Notes under the pieces: model-generated
The model's input: only the letters and a program-made list of their open reading frames with translations
The model's database searches: none
What the model was told of the DNA's origin: nothing
Program-made: the position numbers and the translations under genes
Origin: Runella salmonicolor
Lineage (GTDB): Bacteria; Bacteroidota; Bacteroidia; Cytophagales; Spirosomataceae
Direction of reading: 5' to 3'
NCBI RefSeq assembly: GCF_024158025.1
Contig: NZ_JAMZEL010000001.1
Location: forward strand, 558,001-622,000
DNA: 64,000 nucleotides
Shown here: piece by piece, positions 19,877 to 28,304 of the stretch
Position numbering within the stretch: position 1 is the stretch's first letter
Layout of the letters: every line of letters starts with the position of its first letter

Positions 19877-21388
19877 ATGAAAAAATGGCTTTTATTGCTA
19901 ACGTCGGCAGGGTTTAAAACCCTGCCGACGTTGTTAGGGTTTGGAACCCTGCCGACGTTTTTGCCGACGTTCTTGTCAACCTCAGTCTTACAGGCGCAAA
20001 CCCTAAATCAGACCGACGACGGATTTCGCGGAATTTGGTACCACATCGGTAAACTCGACAACGAATACGTCCACAAATACAGCGGTGGACTCGGCACCTA
20101 CCCCGCCAACCACAGTCCATTTTCAGTCTACAGTCCCGAAGCCAAAAAAACGTTTTTTTGCTTTGGAGGGGCATCAAAAGACGCAAAACCCAGTCTTTTG
20201 CACGAAATTTCATATTTTGACCATACCACGGGCCAAGTAGCCCGCCCAACCATCGTGCTCAATAAAGCCACCGACGACGCCCACGACAACCCCGTACTCA
20301 ACATCGACGCCCAAGGGTATCTTTGGTTGTTTTCGACCTCCCACGGCGTCGAACGTCCTTCGTATACTCACCGCAGTCGGAAGCCATACGACATCAGCAC
20401 CTTTGACAAAATCGAGGCAACGTATTTCAAAAATGGTAAACAATTGCCTTTTGATAACTTTTCGTACCTACAAAGTTTCTACCAAAAAGGCAAAGGTTTT
20501 TTTCATTTGATGACGCATTACGAACGGGGAATCTTGAAATACGGGGCAAAAAAACCGCGTCGCACCATTGGCTATATCACGAGCAAAGATGGTATTCAAT
20601 GGTCTGACATTAAAGACATTGGCACCATTGAAGAGGGCCACTACCAAACGGGCGGACAGTGGAACAACAAAATTGGAACGTCGTTTAATATGCACCCCGA
20701 CACCGAAAAAGGCGCAGGCTTGGATTACCGCACTAATTTATATTATGTAGAAACCAACGATTTCGGACAAAGTTGGCAAAACGCCCAAGGCGAAAAATTG
20801 ACCTTGCCTCTATCTACTCCCCAAAACGGTGGGTTGGTCAAAGAATACCGCTCTGCGGGCCTGAACGTTTACATAAATGACCTTACCTACGACGCCAAAG
20901 GCAGACCGATCATTTTGTTTGTCACCAGCAAAGGCCCCGACCCCGGGCCAAGTCAGGGGCCGCACACGTGGCAGGTGGCTTTTTTTAATGGTAAAACCTG
21001 GGAAATCAACCCTGTGACAACCGCCGATCACAACTACGACATGGGTTCGCTATACGTCGAAAACCCTACCACTTGGAAAATCATCGGCCCCACCGAAGCA
21101 GGCCCTCAACCTTACGGAACGGGTGGTGAAGTGGCGGTTTGGATCAGCAAAAATCAAGGCAAAACTTGGCAAAAACAGACTAATCTGACCCCAAACAGCG
21201 CCTTCAATCATTCCTACGTACGACGGCCGCAGAATGTACATCCCGATTTTTACGCTTTTTGGGCCGATGGTCACGCACGGCAGCCTTCGGAGTCATCGTT
21301 GTATTTTTCCACAAAAAAGGGCGAAGTGTTTCGTCTGCCACGTCAAATGAAAAATGAACTTGAAAAGCCAATTCGGGTGAAGCCCTAA
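19877..21388 (+). CDS. Secreted BNR-4 repeat beta-propeller protein (putative lyase or glycoside-active)
   Basis: BNR-4-type propeller protein. Seen: GFRGIWYHIGKLDNEY followed by HKYSGGLGTYPANHSPFSVY and KTFFCFGGASKD, then repeated propeller strands (DAQGYLWLFSTSHG, GIQWSDIKDIGTIEEGHYQTGG, DFGQSWQNAQG). Known: BNR-4 members include the ulvan lyases of PL24/PL25, although many are uncharacterised. The first 40 residues form an unusually long signal region, because a palindromic repeat (19900-19971) is embedded in frame there. It follows the second heparinase-like gene by 66 bp. A lyase or propeller-glycosidase role is plausible; the substrate is not determined. Confidence 0.8.
   Translation: MKKWLLLLTSAGFKTLPTLLGFGTLPTFLPTFLSTSVLQAQTLNQTDDGFRGIWYHIGKLDNEYVHKYSGGLGTYPANHSPFSVYSPEAKKTFFCFGGASKDAKPSLLHEISYFDHTTGQVARPTIVLNKATDDAHDNPVLNIDAQGYLWLFSTSHGVERPSYTHRSRKPYDISTFDKIEATYFKNGKQLPFDNFSYLQSFYQKGKGFFHLMTHYERGILKYGAKKPRRTIGYITSKDGIQWSDIKDIGTIEEGHYQTGGQWNNKIGTSFNMHPDTEKGAGLDYRTNLYYVETNDFGQSWQNAQGEKLTLPLSTPQNGGLVKEYRSAGLNVYINDLTYDAKGRPIILFVTSKGPDPGPSQGPHTWQVAFFNGKTWEINPVTTADHNYDMGSLYVENPTTWKIIGPTEAGPQPYGTGGEVAVWISKNQGKTWQKQTNLTPNSAFNHSYVRRPQNVHPDFYAFWADGHARQPSESSLYFSTKKGEVFRLPRQMKNELEKPIRVKP
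19900..19971. repeat. Palindromic repeat (REP-like) inside the BNR-4 signal-peptide coding sequence
   Basis: AACGTCGGCAGGGTTT (19900-19915) and its exact reverse complement (19917-19932) are separated by one base. A second partial unit follows (AGGGTT at 19936-19941 with AACCCT at 19945-19950, then GCCGACGTT), and a third fragment TGCCGACGTT at 19962-19971. All are translated in frame as Thr/Leu/Pro/Phe-rich peptide. The structure is that of a mobile short palindromic element that inserted into a tolerant signal sequence. Confidence 0.85.
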
Positions 21389-21406
21389 ACTCAAACCGTT
21401 TCTCGC

Positions 21407-21850
21407 TCATTCTTGAAGTTTGACGGTAGGCCAGTTTTTATTGGCTTTGTCAATAAAGTTAGCTTGGTCTTTACGCCAATTATCCATCACTTTTTTGTTG
21501 TAATTCAGATACAATTTTCCGTCACTTACGGTCCAAGCATCGGGGTCAGTGGGGGCCTTATAGCCTCCCGCTGTGCCGTACGCACAATAGCCGCCGTATT
21601 GCGGAGCGTACTTTTCAGGGGAGGCTTTGAAGGCTTCCTGATTTTCGCGGTTGGCAAAGTACCATTTGGCCCCTTTCCATCCATAAACAAACTCTGAATT
21701 GCCTTTCACAGGGGCCGATTGGGTGAAATACGCCACTACATCATAGCCTCTGACCGCGACACTGTCTTTGGCGAAAATTTCTGATTTTTGCGCTTGCAGT
21801 TGAATTGATAACACCAACAAAACAATAATACTTCCTGCTAACTTTTTCAT
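21407..21850 (-). CDS. Secreted YHS-domain protein
   Basis: Small exported protein with a YHS domain. Seen: signal peptide ending LQLQAQ, then SVAVRGYDVVAYFTQSAPVKG, GAKWYFANRENQEAFKASPEKYAPQYGGYCAYG and a C-terminal SDGKLYLNYN segment. Known: YHS domains are often metal-associated and occur in copper- or heavy-metal-related proteins; a metal ligand role for Cys/His/Tyr here is inferred. It converges on the BNR-4 gene with an 18-bp gap and is transcribed against the rest of the locus, so it is probably unrelated to polysaccharide use. Confidence 0.88.
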   Translation of the reverse strand: MKKLAGSIIVLLVLSIQLQAQKSEIFAKDSVAVRGYDVVAYFTQSAPVKGNSEFVYGWKGAKWYFANRENQEAFKASPEKYAPQYGGYCAYGTAGGYKAPTDPDAWTVSDGKLYLNYNKKVMDNWRKDQANFIDKANKNWPTVKLQE

Positions 21851-22084
21851 GCGTATTGGCTTTTAGTTATACATAACATCCCAAAGTTTGCAGGAATAAA
21901 AAAGGTAAATTGTCGGCTATACGACACTAATTCACATTTTGGTTGTAAATAGAGGTTTTCACCCGTAAGCCACGATAGGCAAGCCATGAAATTTAACTAA
22001 AGAGAGCATTCTGAGGGCTTTAGACTAAAAAAGGCCGCCCTTAGATTATAACATTAAATTGCGCCCCTTTTTGCTTTTATAAAT

Positions 22085-23713
22085 ATGTCTAAATCCTTCT
22101 CCATGAAGACTTTCCCGTTTTTCCTGCTTTTTATCCTTGCCGCAGTTGTGGGCTTTGCTCAAGCACCATTTACATCGCAAGAAAAAGAAAATTTTGCGCA
22201 AGCCCTCACCAACGGCCAAGCCGCCAATGAAGCCTTTCGTCGGAGTCACCGTTTTTTGTTGGGCTGGCTTAGCAAAGCCGACCCAATTACGGGCCTTATT
22301 CCGCGTAATCTCAAAGAAAGTACCTGCATTTGGAACGCTTACGATGCCGCCGCCGACAATTATCCGTTTATGGTCATGACCGCTGCGATGTTGGATAAGC
22401 CGCTTTTTGAGGGGAAAATGCGCGAAATGCTCGCCACCGAAACTCGCCTGACGTCGCGCGTGGGGCGGCTGCCCGACACCTATTCTTTTTGCAAAAAAGG
22501 GTTTCAGAATGACCACATCGACACCAGTCAGGTGGTGTTTGGCAGTGCCGAATACATGAAAGACGGCCTAGTACCGCTCACCGAATGGCTCGGCCCCAGT
22601 CCCTGGTCGGAGCGGATGCTGGGCATTTTGGCAGACCTTGACAAAATCGTGGACGTTCCGACTCAAATCAAAGGAAATTTCTTTGGCAACAGCGCCGTTG
22701 TGGAAGTGGGCGGGGATTTATTGCAAGTACTGGCGCGGATGTATTGGCTCACCAAAAAACCTAAATGGCTGGCGTGGGGCATTCAAATCGGCGATTATTA
22801 TTTAAGCGATGCCCATTTACCCACGCGGACCCTCTCCCGCTTGCGCCTGCGCGACCACGGTTGCGAAATCGTGGCGGGCTTGGTTGAAATGTACGCCGTA
22901 GTCAACAAGGCCAATCCCACCAAAAAGAAGCAATGGCAACCGTATTTGCACGAAATGCTCAATACCATTTTGGCCACTGGCCGCAATGAACACGGACTTT
23001 TTTACGATGAGGTCAATCCCCTGACGGGTGAGGTAGTACAAAAACGAATCGCCGACAATTTTGGCTATACACTTAACGCCTTTTATACAGTCTACATGAT
23101 TGACGGAGTAGCCGCTTACCGGGAAGCAACGCTGAAAGCACTCGGCTCGCTCTCAGCAAATTACCGTAACCATGATTGGGAAAACGGCAGTGCCGACGGC
23201 TACGCCGACGCCATCGAAGGCACCCTGAATTTATACCTGAGAGAGCCGATTCCGAGCGTAAAAGACTGGCTCGAAAGCGAGATAAAAGTGCTTTGGAATT
23301 TTCAAAAATCCGACGGAATTATTGAAGGCTGGCACGGCGACGGAAATTTTGCGCGAACGTCGCTGATGTATGCACTCTGGAAAACCGCAGGAGTTCATAT
23401 TTCCAACTGGAATCCTGACGTGATTTACGGTGCGGTAAGCGACAAAAACAATATTTACATTACGCTGACTTCACCTACGGCTTGGAAAGGGAAACTCATC
23501 TTTGGAGCCAATTGGCACGCAGACCACCTCCACATGCCCGCTGACTACCCTCGTATCAATCAGTTTCAGGAGTGGTTTTCGATTGAGGCAACCAAAAACT
23601 ATCGACTGACCATGGGCAGTAAAACCCAGACCATAAAAGGCTCAACGCTGATTGCAGGTTATCCCATTTCTCTCAAACCCAACGAAACGATTCAATTGCG
23701 CTGCACTCGCTGA
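22085..23713 (+). CDS. Secreted protein of unrecognised family, helical-toroid style
   Basis: Not recognised to family level. Seen: signal peptide (MKTFPFFLLFILAAVVGFAQ starting at an internal ATG at 22103; the ATG at 22085 adds six residues), then a mostly helical 400-residue body rich in Trp and aromatic residues (ESTCIWNAYDAAADNYPFMV, LPTRTLSRLRLRDHGCEIV, GLFYDEVNPLTGEV, FNFQ/GIIEGWHGDGNFART) and a C-terminal beta-rich part. The layout resembles (alpha/alpha)6-barrel glycosidases or unsaturated-glucuronyl hydrolases, but no diagnostic motif is seen. It ends the polysaccharide locus, so a role in oligosaccharide processing is inference. Confidence 0.6.
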   Translation: MSKSFSMKTFPFFLLFILAAVVGFAQAPFTSQEKENFAQALTNGQAANEAFRRSHRFLLGWLSKADPITGLIPRNLKESTCIWNAYDAAADNYPFMVMTAAMLDKPLFEGKMREMLATETRLTSRVGRLPDTYSFCKKGFQNDHIDTSQVVFGSAEYMKDGLVPLTEWLGPSPWSERMLGILADLDKIVDVPTQIKGNFFGNSAVVEVGGDLLQVLARMYWLTKKPKWLAWGIQIGDYYLSDAHLPTRTLSRLRLRDHGCEIVAGLVEMYAVVNKANPTKKKQWQPYLHEMLNTILATGRNEHGLFYDEVNPLTGEVVQKRIADNFGYTLNAFYTVYMIDGVAAYREATLKALGSLSANYRNHDWENGSADGYADAIEGTLNLYLREPIPSVKDWLESEIKVLWNFQKSDGIIEGWHGDGNFARTSLMYALWKTAGVHISNWNPDVIYGAVSDKNNIYITLTSPTAWKGKLIFGANWHADHLHMPADYPRINQFQEWFSIEATKNYRLTMGSKTQTIKGSTLIAGYPISLKPNETIQLRCTR

Positions 23714-23720
23714 GCAATCC

Positions 23721-23784
23721 TGTTGTGGGTTTTGAGAAACCCACAACACACAGTAACTCTCACGGCGGGTTTTGAGAAACCCGC
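23721..23784. repeat. Tandem pair of hairpins with shared core at the 3' end of the gene
   Basis: Hairpin 1: TGTTGTGGGTTT (23721-23732), loop TGAG, AAACCCACAACA (23737-23748). Hairpin 2: GCGGGTTT (23765-23772), loop TGAG, AAACCCGC (23777-23784). Both have the core GGGTTT-TGAG-AAACCC, with different outer stems. They lie between the ends of two convergent genes and can terminate transcription in both directions, but the shared core suggests a dispersed repeat. Confidence 0.75.
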
Positions 23785-23819
23785 TACACGTCGAAAAAAC
23801 TGCGTTTACATTCAGAATA

Positions 23820-25169
23820 TTAAAAATTAAAATGCGTTCGAAGCGTAAAAACTCCGTCTTTCACGTCGGTTTCGTAGCCTTTCACGGCCGTTTTTTCGTT
23901 GACGGGATGTTCATACCAAAAAACCACGCGGAGGTATTGATTCACGTAATACACGTAGCCGCCGCCAAAAGTATCGAACCGAACATCCGCACTCGTAAAA
24001 CCATTTTTGGCGTCAATCATTTTTCCCTTCACGTCGGTATTGGGATTGTACCAATCATACTTTAACACAAGCTGATGGTCTTGGCTTCCAAGATGCTGAA
24101 GAAAGTAAAAATAAGCCCCGTCAAATCGGCGCGTGTAGAGTGGCAATGGCGCTCCTGCGCTCGTAACAGGATAACTCCCCGGCGTGGTACTTGACGCCGC
24201 CGTTGCGGTTTGCACACCCCGAATGTATTCCGCCCGAAATTCTGACTGCCCCCTTTTGTTGGGGAAAATCAATTGAAAATCGGCACCAAGATAGCGCCTT
24301 GGCGCAGTGCGGCCGATATTTGATGCAGCCGAATCCTTTTCAATAATGGGCTTTCCATCCACTGTTTTAGCCGCGTACATCAAGGCATTTTGACTCGTTA
24401 TACCCCCCAAATAACTGCTAACACCCCACGAAAGCTTACCTCCCGACCTACTTATCGTGCGTCGCTTAGAGCTGATACGCGCCACTATGTCCTTATGACT
24501 GTCGTATTCGGCCGTTCCAGTGAGGCCCTGACCATTATAAATTCCTAAGTCAACCGCCAACCATTTGAAATTTGAATTCTTTCTTCGGGGATTAAAACTA
24601 AACATGAAGCCCAAATCACGCTCGGTTTGCACTAAAGTTTGCGACATCCGACCGCGCTCGGGAGCCTCTCTAAACGCCGATGACAACAAAACTTCATGCC
24701 CAAAAGGCCTTGCCATTACGCCTGCCGAGAAGTGAAATAAATCCCATTTGTGTTCAAAAACCCGTCCCCAAAAATCGCGAATATTGACCCCACGCTCGGT
24801 ACCGTCAAATTGAAACACAAAATAAGTCGAAGGTCGTCCGTCGTCGGTCAAATGCGAAAAATCGGCCCGAAAGCGCCCACGGCGCAGGCGAAAGCGATTG
24901 TTGACCTGCGGCCCGAAATCCCCACCATTGTAGATATTTCCACCCGCTCCGTTCGACTCAGCCAACTGAAACTGCGGCTGCAGATAGCCACTGAAGCCTA
25001 TTTTTCCCAAACGACTATTGAGCGATAGCATACTTTTCCCGATACGGGTGGTCGTATCAATCATATCGGTTAGCAAGCCACCGTTGTTATTAGTTATCTG
25101 TCCAATAGATTGAAAACTGCAAACAATAATAATGGAAGAAAAAGAAAGTATTATTTTTAAGCGTTTCAC
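23820..25169 (-). CDS. Phosphate-selective porin O/P-type outer-membrane protein
   Basis: Outer-membrane beta-barrel of the porin O/P family. Seen: signal peptide (RLKIILSFSSIIIVCSFQSIGQ), then alternating amphipathic strands with GFSGYLQPQFQLAE, RFRLRRGRFRADFSH, RDFWGRVFEHKWDLFHFSAGVMARPFG-type segments (in pieces) and a terminal aromatic strand VFTLRTHFNF. The longest frame opens at 25259, but a perfect -7 box at 25228-25235 would put the transcript start near 25220, so the GTG at 25169 is chosen (449 aa). No ATG lies in frame between. Substrate unknown. Confidence 0.8.
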   Translation of the reverse strand: MKRLKIILSFSSIIIVCSFQSIGQITNNNGGLLTDMIDTTTRIGKSMLSLNSRLGKIGFSGYLQPQFQLAESNGAGGNIYNGGDFGPQVNNRFRLRRGRFRADFSHLTDDGRPSTYFVFQFDGTERGVNIRDFWGRVFEHKWDLFHFSAGVMARPFGHEVLLSSAFREAPERGRMSQTLVQTERDLGFMFSFNPRRKNSNFKWLAVDLGIYNGQGLTGTAEYDSHKDIVARISSKRRTISRSGGKLSWGVSSYLGGITSQNALMYAAKTVDGKPIIEKDSAASNIGRTAPRRYLGADFQLIFPNKRGQSEFRAEYIRGVQTATAASSTTPGSYPVTSAGAPLPLYTRRFDGAYFYFLQHLGSQDHQLVLKYDWYNPNTDVKGKMIDAKNGFTSADVRFDTFGGGYVYYVNQYLRVVFWYEHPVNEKTAVKGYETDVKDGVFTLRTHFNF

Positions 25170-25227
25170 TAGGGGGCGTTTTATACGGGACCATAAAAGT
25201 ACCCTTGAGTAGTTAAAATAATTAACA

Positions 25228-25235
25228 CAAAGATA
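25228..25235 (-). promoter_or_regulatory. Bacteroidota -7 box TATCTTTG for the porin gene
   Basis: Perfect match to TAnnTTTG on the minus strand. No convincing -33 TTTG was located at standard spacing. Predicted transcription start about 25220, which excludes the ATG at 25259 as the porin start. Confidence 0.5.
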
Positions 25236-25296
25236 AAGATTTGGTAACAATGACTGCATAAAATTAGGTCAACCTAAAGCATACCCTGTAATAAAA

Positions 25297-26910
25297 TTAC
25301 TTTATCTCTCTGATTCTCAACGCCATGTAGGGGCGCAGAGGTAGTCTAACCTTCCTTAGGTCTTTGTCGAACAAACGGTAATCCGTTTCGGGACCCGTTT
25401 CAAAAACGGTCGGAACAGCCTGTACAGTCATGTCCCAAGTGTCTATGATTTCGATGCTGAAACGTTTGCCAGCGGTCAGTTTCGGGCCTTCTCCGTTTTT
25501 AGCGGGGAGGTTAAACAACCAAAAATCGTTGACTTCGCTGCCGAAATACACAAAATAATAGCCTTCGCCAGCGGATGAAGTGCGGTAATCGCGGCTCACA
25601 TCGCTCATCGAAAGCGGCGAAGGGGCTTCTTCAAGAATTTTCCGGAGAAAGGCAAAACGCTTCCAACTTGTACCTTTAAATTGGCCGCCTTTGGCCCAGA
25701 AAATAGTATCGGAGGCATCCTTAAACATGTACGACTCGCCGTGGGTCACGTAGGTGCCCGCCATCGCACCTACCCACGCCAAGTGGGTCATCTCCTCAGG
25801 GCTGTACCGCCCCCAGCGCGATTTTAAGTTTCCTTCATATCCCACCTCGTCTAGTACAATGGGTTTGTGGTACACATTGCGCAGGGTCGACACGCCGCCC
25901 GAATGCCGAACGGGTGCATCATCCTGAATACTTGCGTGGGTAAACGCTGGCTTCCAGTAGTCATAATAAGTAGCCGTAGAGCCATGAATAGAACACAAAT
26001 GACGGTACGGGTCAGACTCCACCACGGCTTGGGTAAGGGCATCCCAATCGGCAACGGTTTTGGATTTTACATAATCCCACTCGTTGGCCAATGACCACCA
26101 AACATTCCGAAAAGACGCCAATCGTGCTGTCAAGTATTTGATATACTGCACATTGACCTCATGAGGCATGGCATCAAACCCCCAACGTCCTTTGTCATAA
26201 GGATGAAACAAAATCAAATCGGCCTCAATGCCTAGTCGGTTGAGGTCGTCGATGCGTTTTTCGAGGTGTTGAAAAAATATGGGATTAAACTGCGTAAAGT
26301 CCCAAACGTTGAGTACGTTCCCTTTCTCGTCCTTTTTCACTTCACGCACGATAAAAGGATACAGTTCGGGCTCTTCTTTCACCAATTCGTAATTTTTGGG
26401 AAAAACGCACATTCGAATCTTGTTGAATCCTGCGTTTTGAAGCGAACGCAGGGTCTGCTCTTGCAACCCCTGCCCCATGTGGGTCCACGCGTAGGCGGTC
26501 GTGCCCAACGGATAATACCGCGTGCCGTCGGCGTACTTAAAGTGATGAACATCGCTTACTTTGACGGGGCCACGGTTGTTACCCGTTGCGTTGACGCACT
26601 CGAACGAGCCTTTTTTGTTGTTGAGTTCTTTTTTGTTGCTGGAAGTCGTGTACGTCCAAGTGCCCGTTTGGGTGGGCATACACCTGACTTTAAAGCGATT
26701 GTTGCCGTCATAAAACCCCGCCACCGTAAAAGCGGTATCGGGGCCCACAAATCGGGCGGAAAGTTGCACATCACGGAAAAGATTTCCGCCCGACGCGTAC
26801 GACCACTCTGCTTCAAACCTGGCCCAACGCTCTATTTTAGGCTGCGCATATAGCACCGCACTGACTGAAAAAGAGAGGCAAAAAATAACTTTACGAAGTA
26901 GCGTATTCAT
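25297..26910 (-). CDS. Secreted glycoside hydrolase with DUF5060 / DUF4038-type TIM barrel
   Basis: Predicted glycosidase. Seen: signal peptide (FSVSAVLYAQ), an N-terminal DUF5060-like beta-sandwich (WARFEAEWSYA, TGTWTYTTSS), a TIM-barrel (YPLGTTAYAWTHMG, FNKIRMCVFPKNYE, LFHPYDKGRWGF, WWSLANEWDYV with a candidate acid Glu, PIVLDEVGYEG with a candidate nucleophile Glu), and a C-terminal DUF5605-like domain (GKRFSIEIIDTWDMTV). Known: this architecture is widespread in Bacteroidota carbohydrate loci. It precedes the porin on the same strand with a 127-bp gap. Substrate not readable. Confidence 0.82.
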   Translation of the reverse strand: MNTLLRKVIFCLSFSVSAVLYAQPKIERWARFEAEWSYASGGNLFRDVQLSARFVGPDTAFTVAGFYDGNNRFKVRCMPTQTGTWTYTTSSNKKELNNKKGSFECVNATGNNRGPVKVSDVHHFKYADGTRYYPLGTTAYAWTHMGQGLQEQTLRSLQNAGFNKIRMCVFPKNYELVKEEPELYPFIVREVKKDEKGNVLNVWDFTQFNPIFFQHLEKRIDDLNRLGIEADLILFHPYDKGRWGFDAMPHEVNVQYIKYLTARLASFRNVWWSLANEWDYVKSKTVADWDALTQAVVESDPYRHLCSIHGSTATYYDYWKPAFTHASIQDDAPVRHSGGVSTLRNVYHKPIVLDEVGYEGNLKSRWGRYSPEEMTHLAWVGAMAGTYVTHGESYMFKDASDTIFWAKGGQFKGTSWKRFAFLRKILEEAPSPLSMSDVSRDYRTSSAGEGYYFVYFGSEVNDFWLFNLPAKNGEGPKLTAGKRFSIEIIDTWDMTVQAVPTVFETGPETDYRLFDKDLRKVRLPLRPYMALRIREIK

Positions 26911-27045
26911 TGAGTTAATGGGTAAATAAGTGGTACTAAAGTGTGTCGGGGCGTTTATTACCTACAATATTGGTGGCACTGCCACATACCCTCCGTTGAG
27001 CCTTTGTGAGTGGACTTAACCACGCGTCTGCGCCAATGCGCTGTT

Positions 27046-27390
27046 TTATAGTTTTTTATTTTCTTTTTCAATTAGTTGGTTTCCATACTCCCTTATTTGG
27101 GTTATTAGCGGTATGACTTCCCTTCCTTTCTCCGTCAGCGAATATTCTGTTTTGGGCGGCACAACGGCATAAACTTGTCGGTGTACATAGCCGTCTTCTT
27201 CCAACTCCCGAAGTTGTGTGGTAAGCATTTTATCGGATATGTGCGGTATGTCATTCCGCAACTCACCGTAGCGCATGGTGTGGTATTGCAGTCGCCACAG
27301 AATCGGCATTTTCCACACGCCCCCGATCTGTTCCATCACCAATTGAACAGGGTTGTAGTAGACTTTCCCTTTAAAAATAAAATCAGGCAT
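27046..27390 (-). CDS. HxlR-family winged-helix transcriptional regulator
   Basis: DNA-binding regulator. Seen: VMEQIGGVWKMPILWRLQYHTMRYGEL, HISDKMLTTQLRELEEDGYVHR and YSLTEKGREVIPLI, the characteristic HxlR helix-wing pattern. Many thiol-sensing members begin with a conserved Cys-Pro-Val; here the corresponding place reads Asn-Pro-Val and there is no Cys in the whole 114 residues, so it cannot act as a Cys redox switch. It is divergent from the DJ-1/PfpI gene, 130 bp apart, with a palindrome just upstream of its start (27419-27447), which suggests control of that gene and of itself. Confidence 0.9.
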   Translation of the reverse strand: MPDFIFKGKVYYNPVQLVMEQIGGVWKMPILWRLQYHTMRYGELRNDIPHISDKMLTTQLRELEEDGYVHRQVYAVVPPKTEYSLTEKGREVIPLITQIREYGNQLIEKENKKL

Positions 27391-27418
27391 ACCATAAACT
27401 GTTGATTGTCAAATACTA

Positions 27419-27447
27419 ACCAAAAAGTATGTATCGCACTTTTTGGT
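27419..27447. promoter_or_regulatory. Inverted repeat, probable HxlR operator
   Basis: ACCAAAAAGT (27419-27428) and ACTTTTTGGT (27438-27447) are perfect reverse complements with a 9-nt spacer. It lies 29 bp upstream of the HxlR start and about 75-100 bp upstream of the DJ-1 start, in the shared divergent region. A second overlapping pair AGTAT...ATACT is also present. Position and symmetry suggest an HxlR site; this is inferred. Confidence 0.65.
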
Positions 27448-27520
27448 GATACTCTTGGCAAAAGTAGGTATAGAATTAAAATTTGCAGCATCATTTCAAT
27501 AAATTTAACAATCGTCAAAA

Positions 27521-28285
27521 ATGAGTGCAATCACAGAAATTCAATCCTATGTACATTTTCACGGAGCACCTACAAAGGGCAAGATCCTTATGGTGGCAAG
27601 CTCACCCTCAATTTCCCAACAAACAGGCTGGCCCATTGGCTTTTGGGCGGCCGAGTTGACCCATCCGCTTCGGGTGTTTCAAGAGGCGGGCTACGAGGTA
27701 GAGTTGGTTTCTACGGAGGGGGGTAAATTGATGATGGACACCTACTCCAACCCCACTGACCCAAGCGGTTATTCGGCGCACGATGTCATTTCGTTGGGCT
27801 ATATGCAGCAAGCATGGTTTAACGAACTGCTCGAAAATACCCCAAAACTCACCGAAGTCGAAGCTAAAGACTACGTTGCTATCTTTTTGGTGGGCGGTCA
27901 AGGCCCTATGTATACCTACCGGGGCAACAAGGATTTGGAAAAACTCTTTGCTACCTTCTACGAAAGTAGCAAGCCAAGCGCTGCTGTTTGCCATTCAACG
28001 GCCCTGCTTTTGGAAGCCCAAAAATCAGATGGCCAACTGATTGTTAAAGGCAAAACATGGACAGGCTTTGCCGATGCTGAAGAAGAATTTGCCGACCAAG
28101 CCGTGGGGCAAAAAATCCAACCTTACCGCATCGAAAGCGAGGCCCGGAAAATCGAAGATACAACGTTCAAAGTGGCTCCCCCGTTTTCGGCTTACGCCAT
28201 TGCTGACGGTAATTTGATTACGGGGCAACAACAAAATTCGGGTGCAGCAGCGGCCGAGTTGTTGGTCAAAATGCTGGACAAATAG
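27521..28285 (+). CDS. DJ-1/PfpI-family protein (Hsp31-like)
   Basis: Cysteine-centred DJ-1 superfamily member; relatives are chaperones, glyoxalase-like enzymes or deglycases. Seen: GFWAAELTHPL with conserved Glu45, FLVGGQGPMYTY, and the nucleophile elbow AAVCHSTALL with Cys157-His158. Length (254 aa) fits the Hsp31-like subgroup. It is divergent from an HxlR regulator, a common pairing for stress-inducible oxidoreductase genes. The downstream genes to 30598 follow closely (19 bp, 6 bp and 80 bp gaps), so they probably share a transcript. Aldehyde or oxidative stress response is inference. Confidence 0.88.
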   Translation: MSAITEIQSYVHFHGAPTKGKILMVASSPSISQQTGWPIGFWAAELTHPLRVFQEAGYEVELVSTEGGKLMMDTYSNPTDPSGYSAHDVISLGYMQQAWFNELLENTPKLTEVEAKDYVAIFLVGGQGPMYTYRGNKDLEKLFATFYESSKPSAAVCHSTALLLEAQKSDGQLIVKGKTWTGFADAEEEFADQAVGQKIQPYRIESEARKIEDTTFKVAPPFSAYAIADGNLITGQQQNSGAAAAELLVKMLDK

Positions 28286-28304
28286 CATTCTCACCTATTG
28301 GCCA

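Noticed and set aside
26973..26985. GTGGCACTGCCAC palindrome upstream of the DUF5060 gene
   Set aside because: 13 bp and single, no second copy or nearby regulator for that gene, so no support beyond symmetry.
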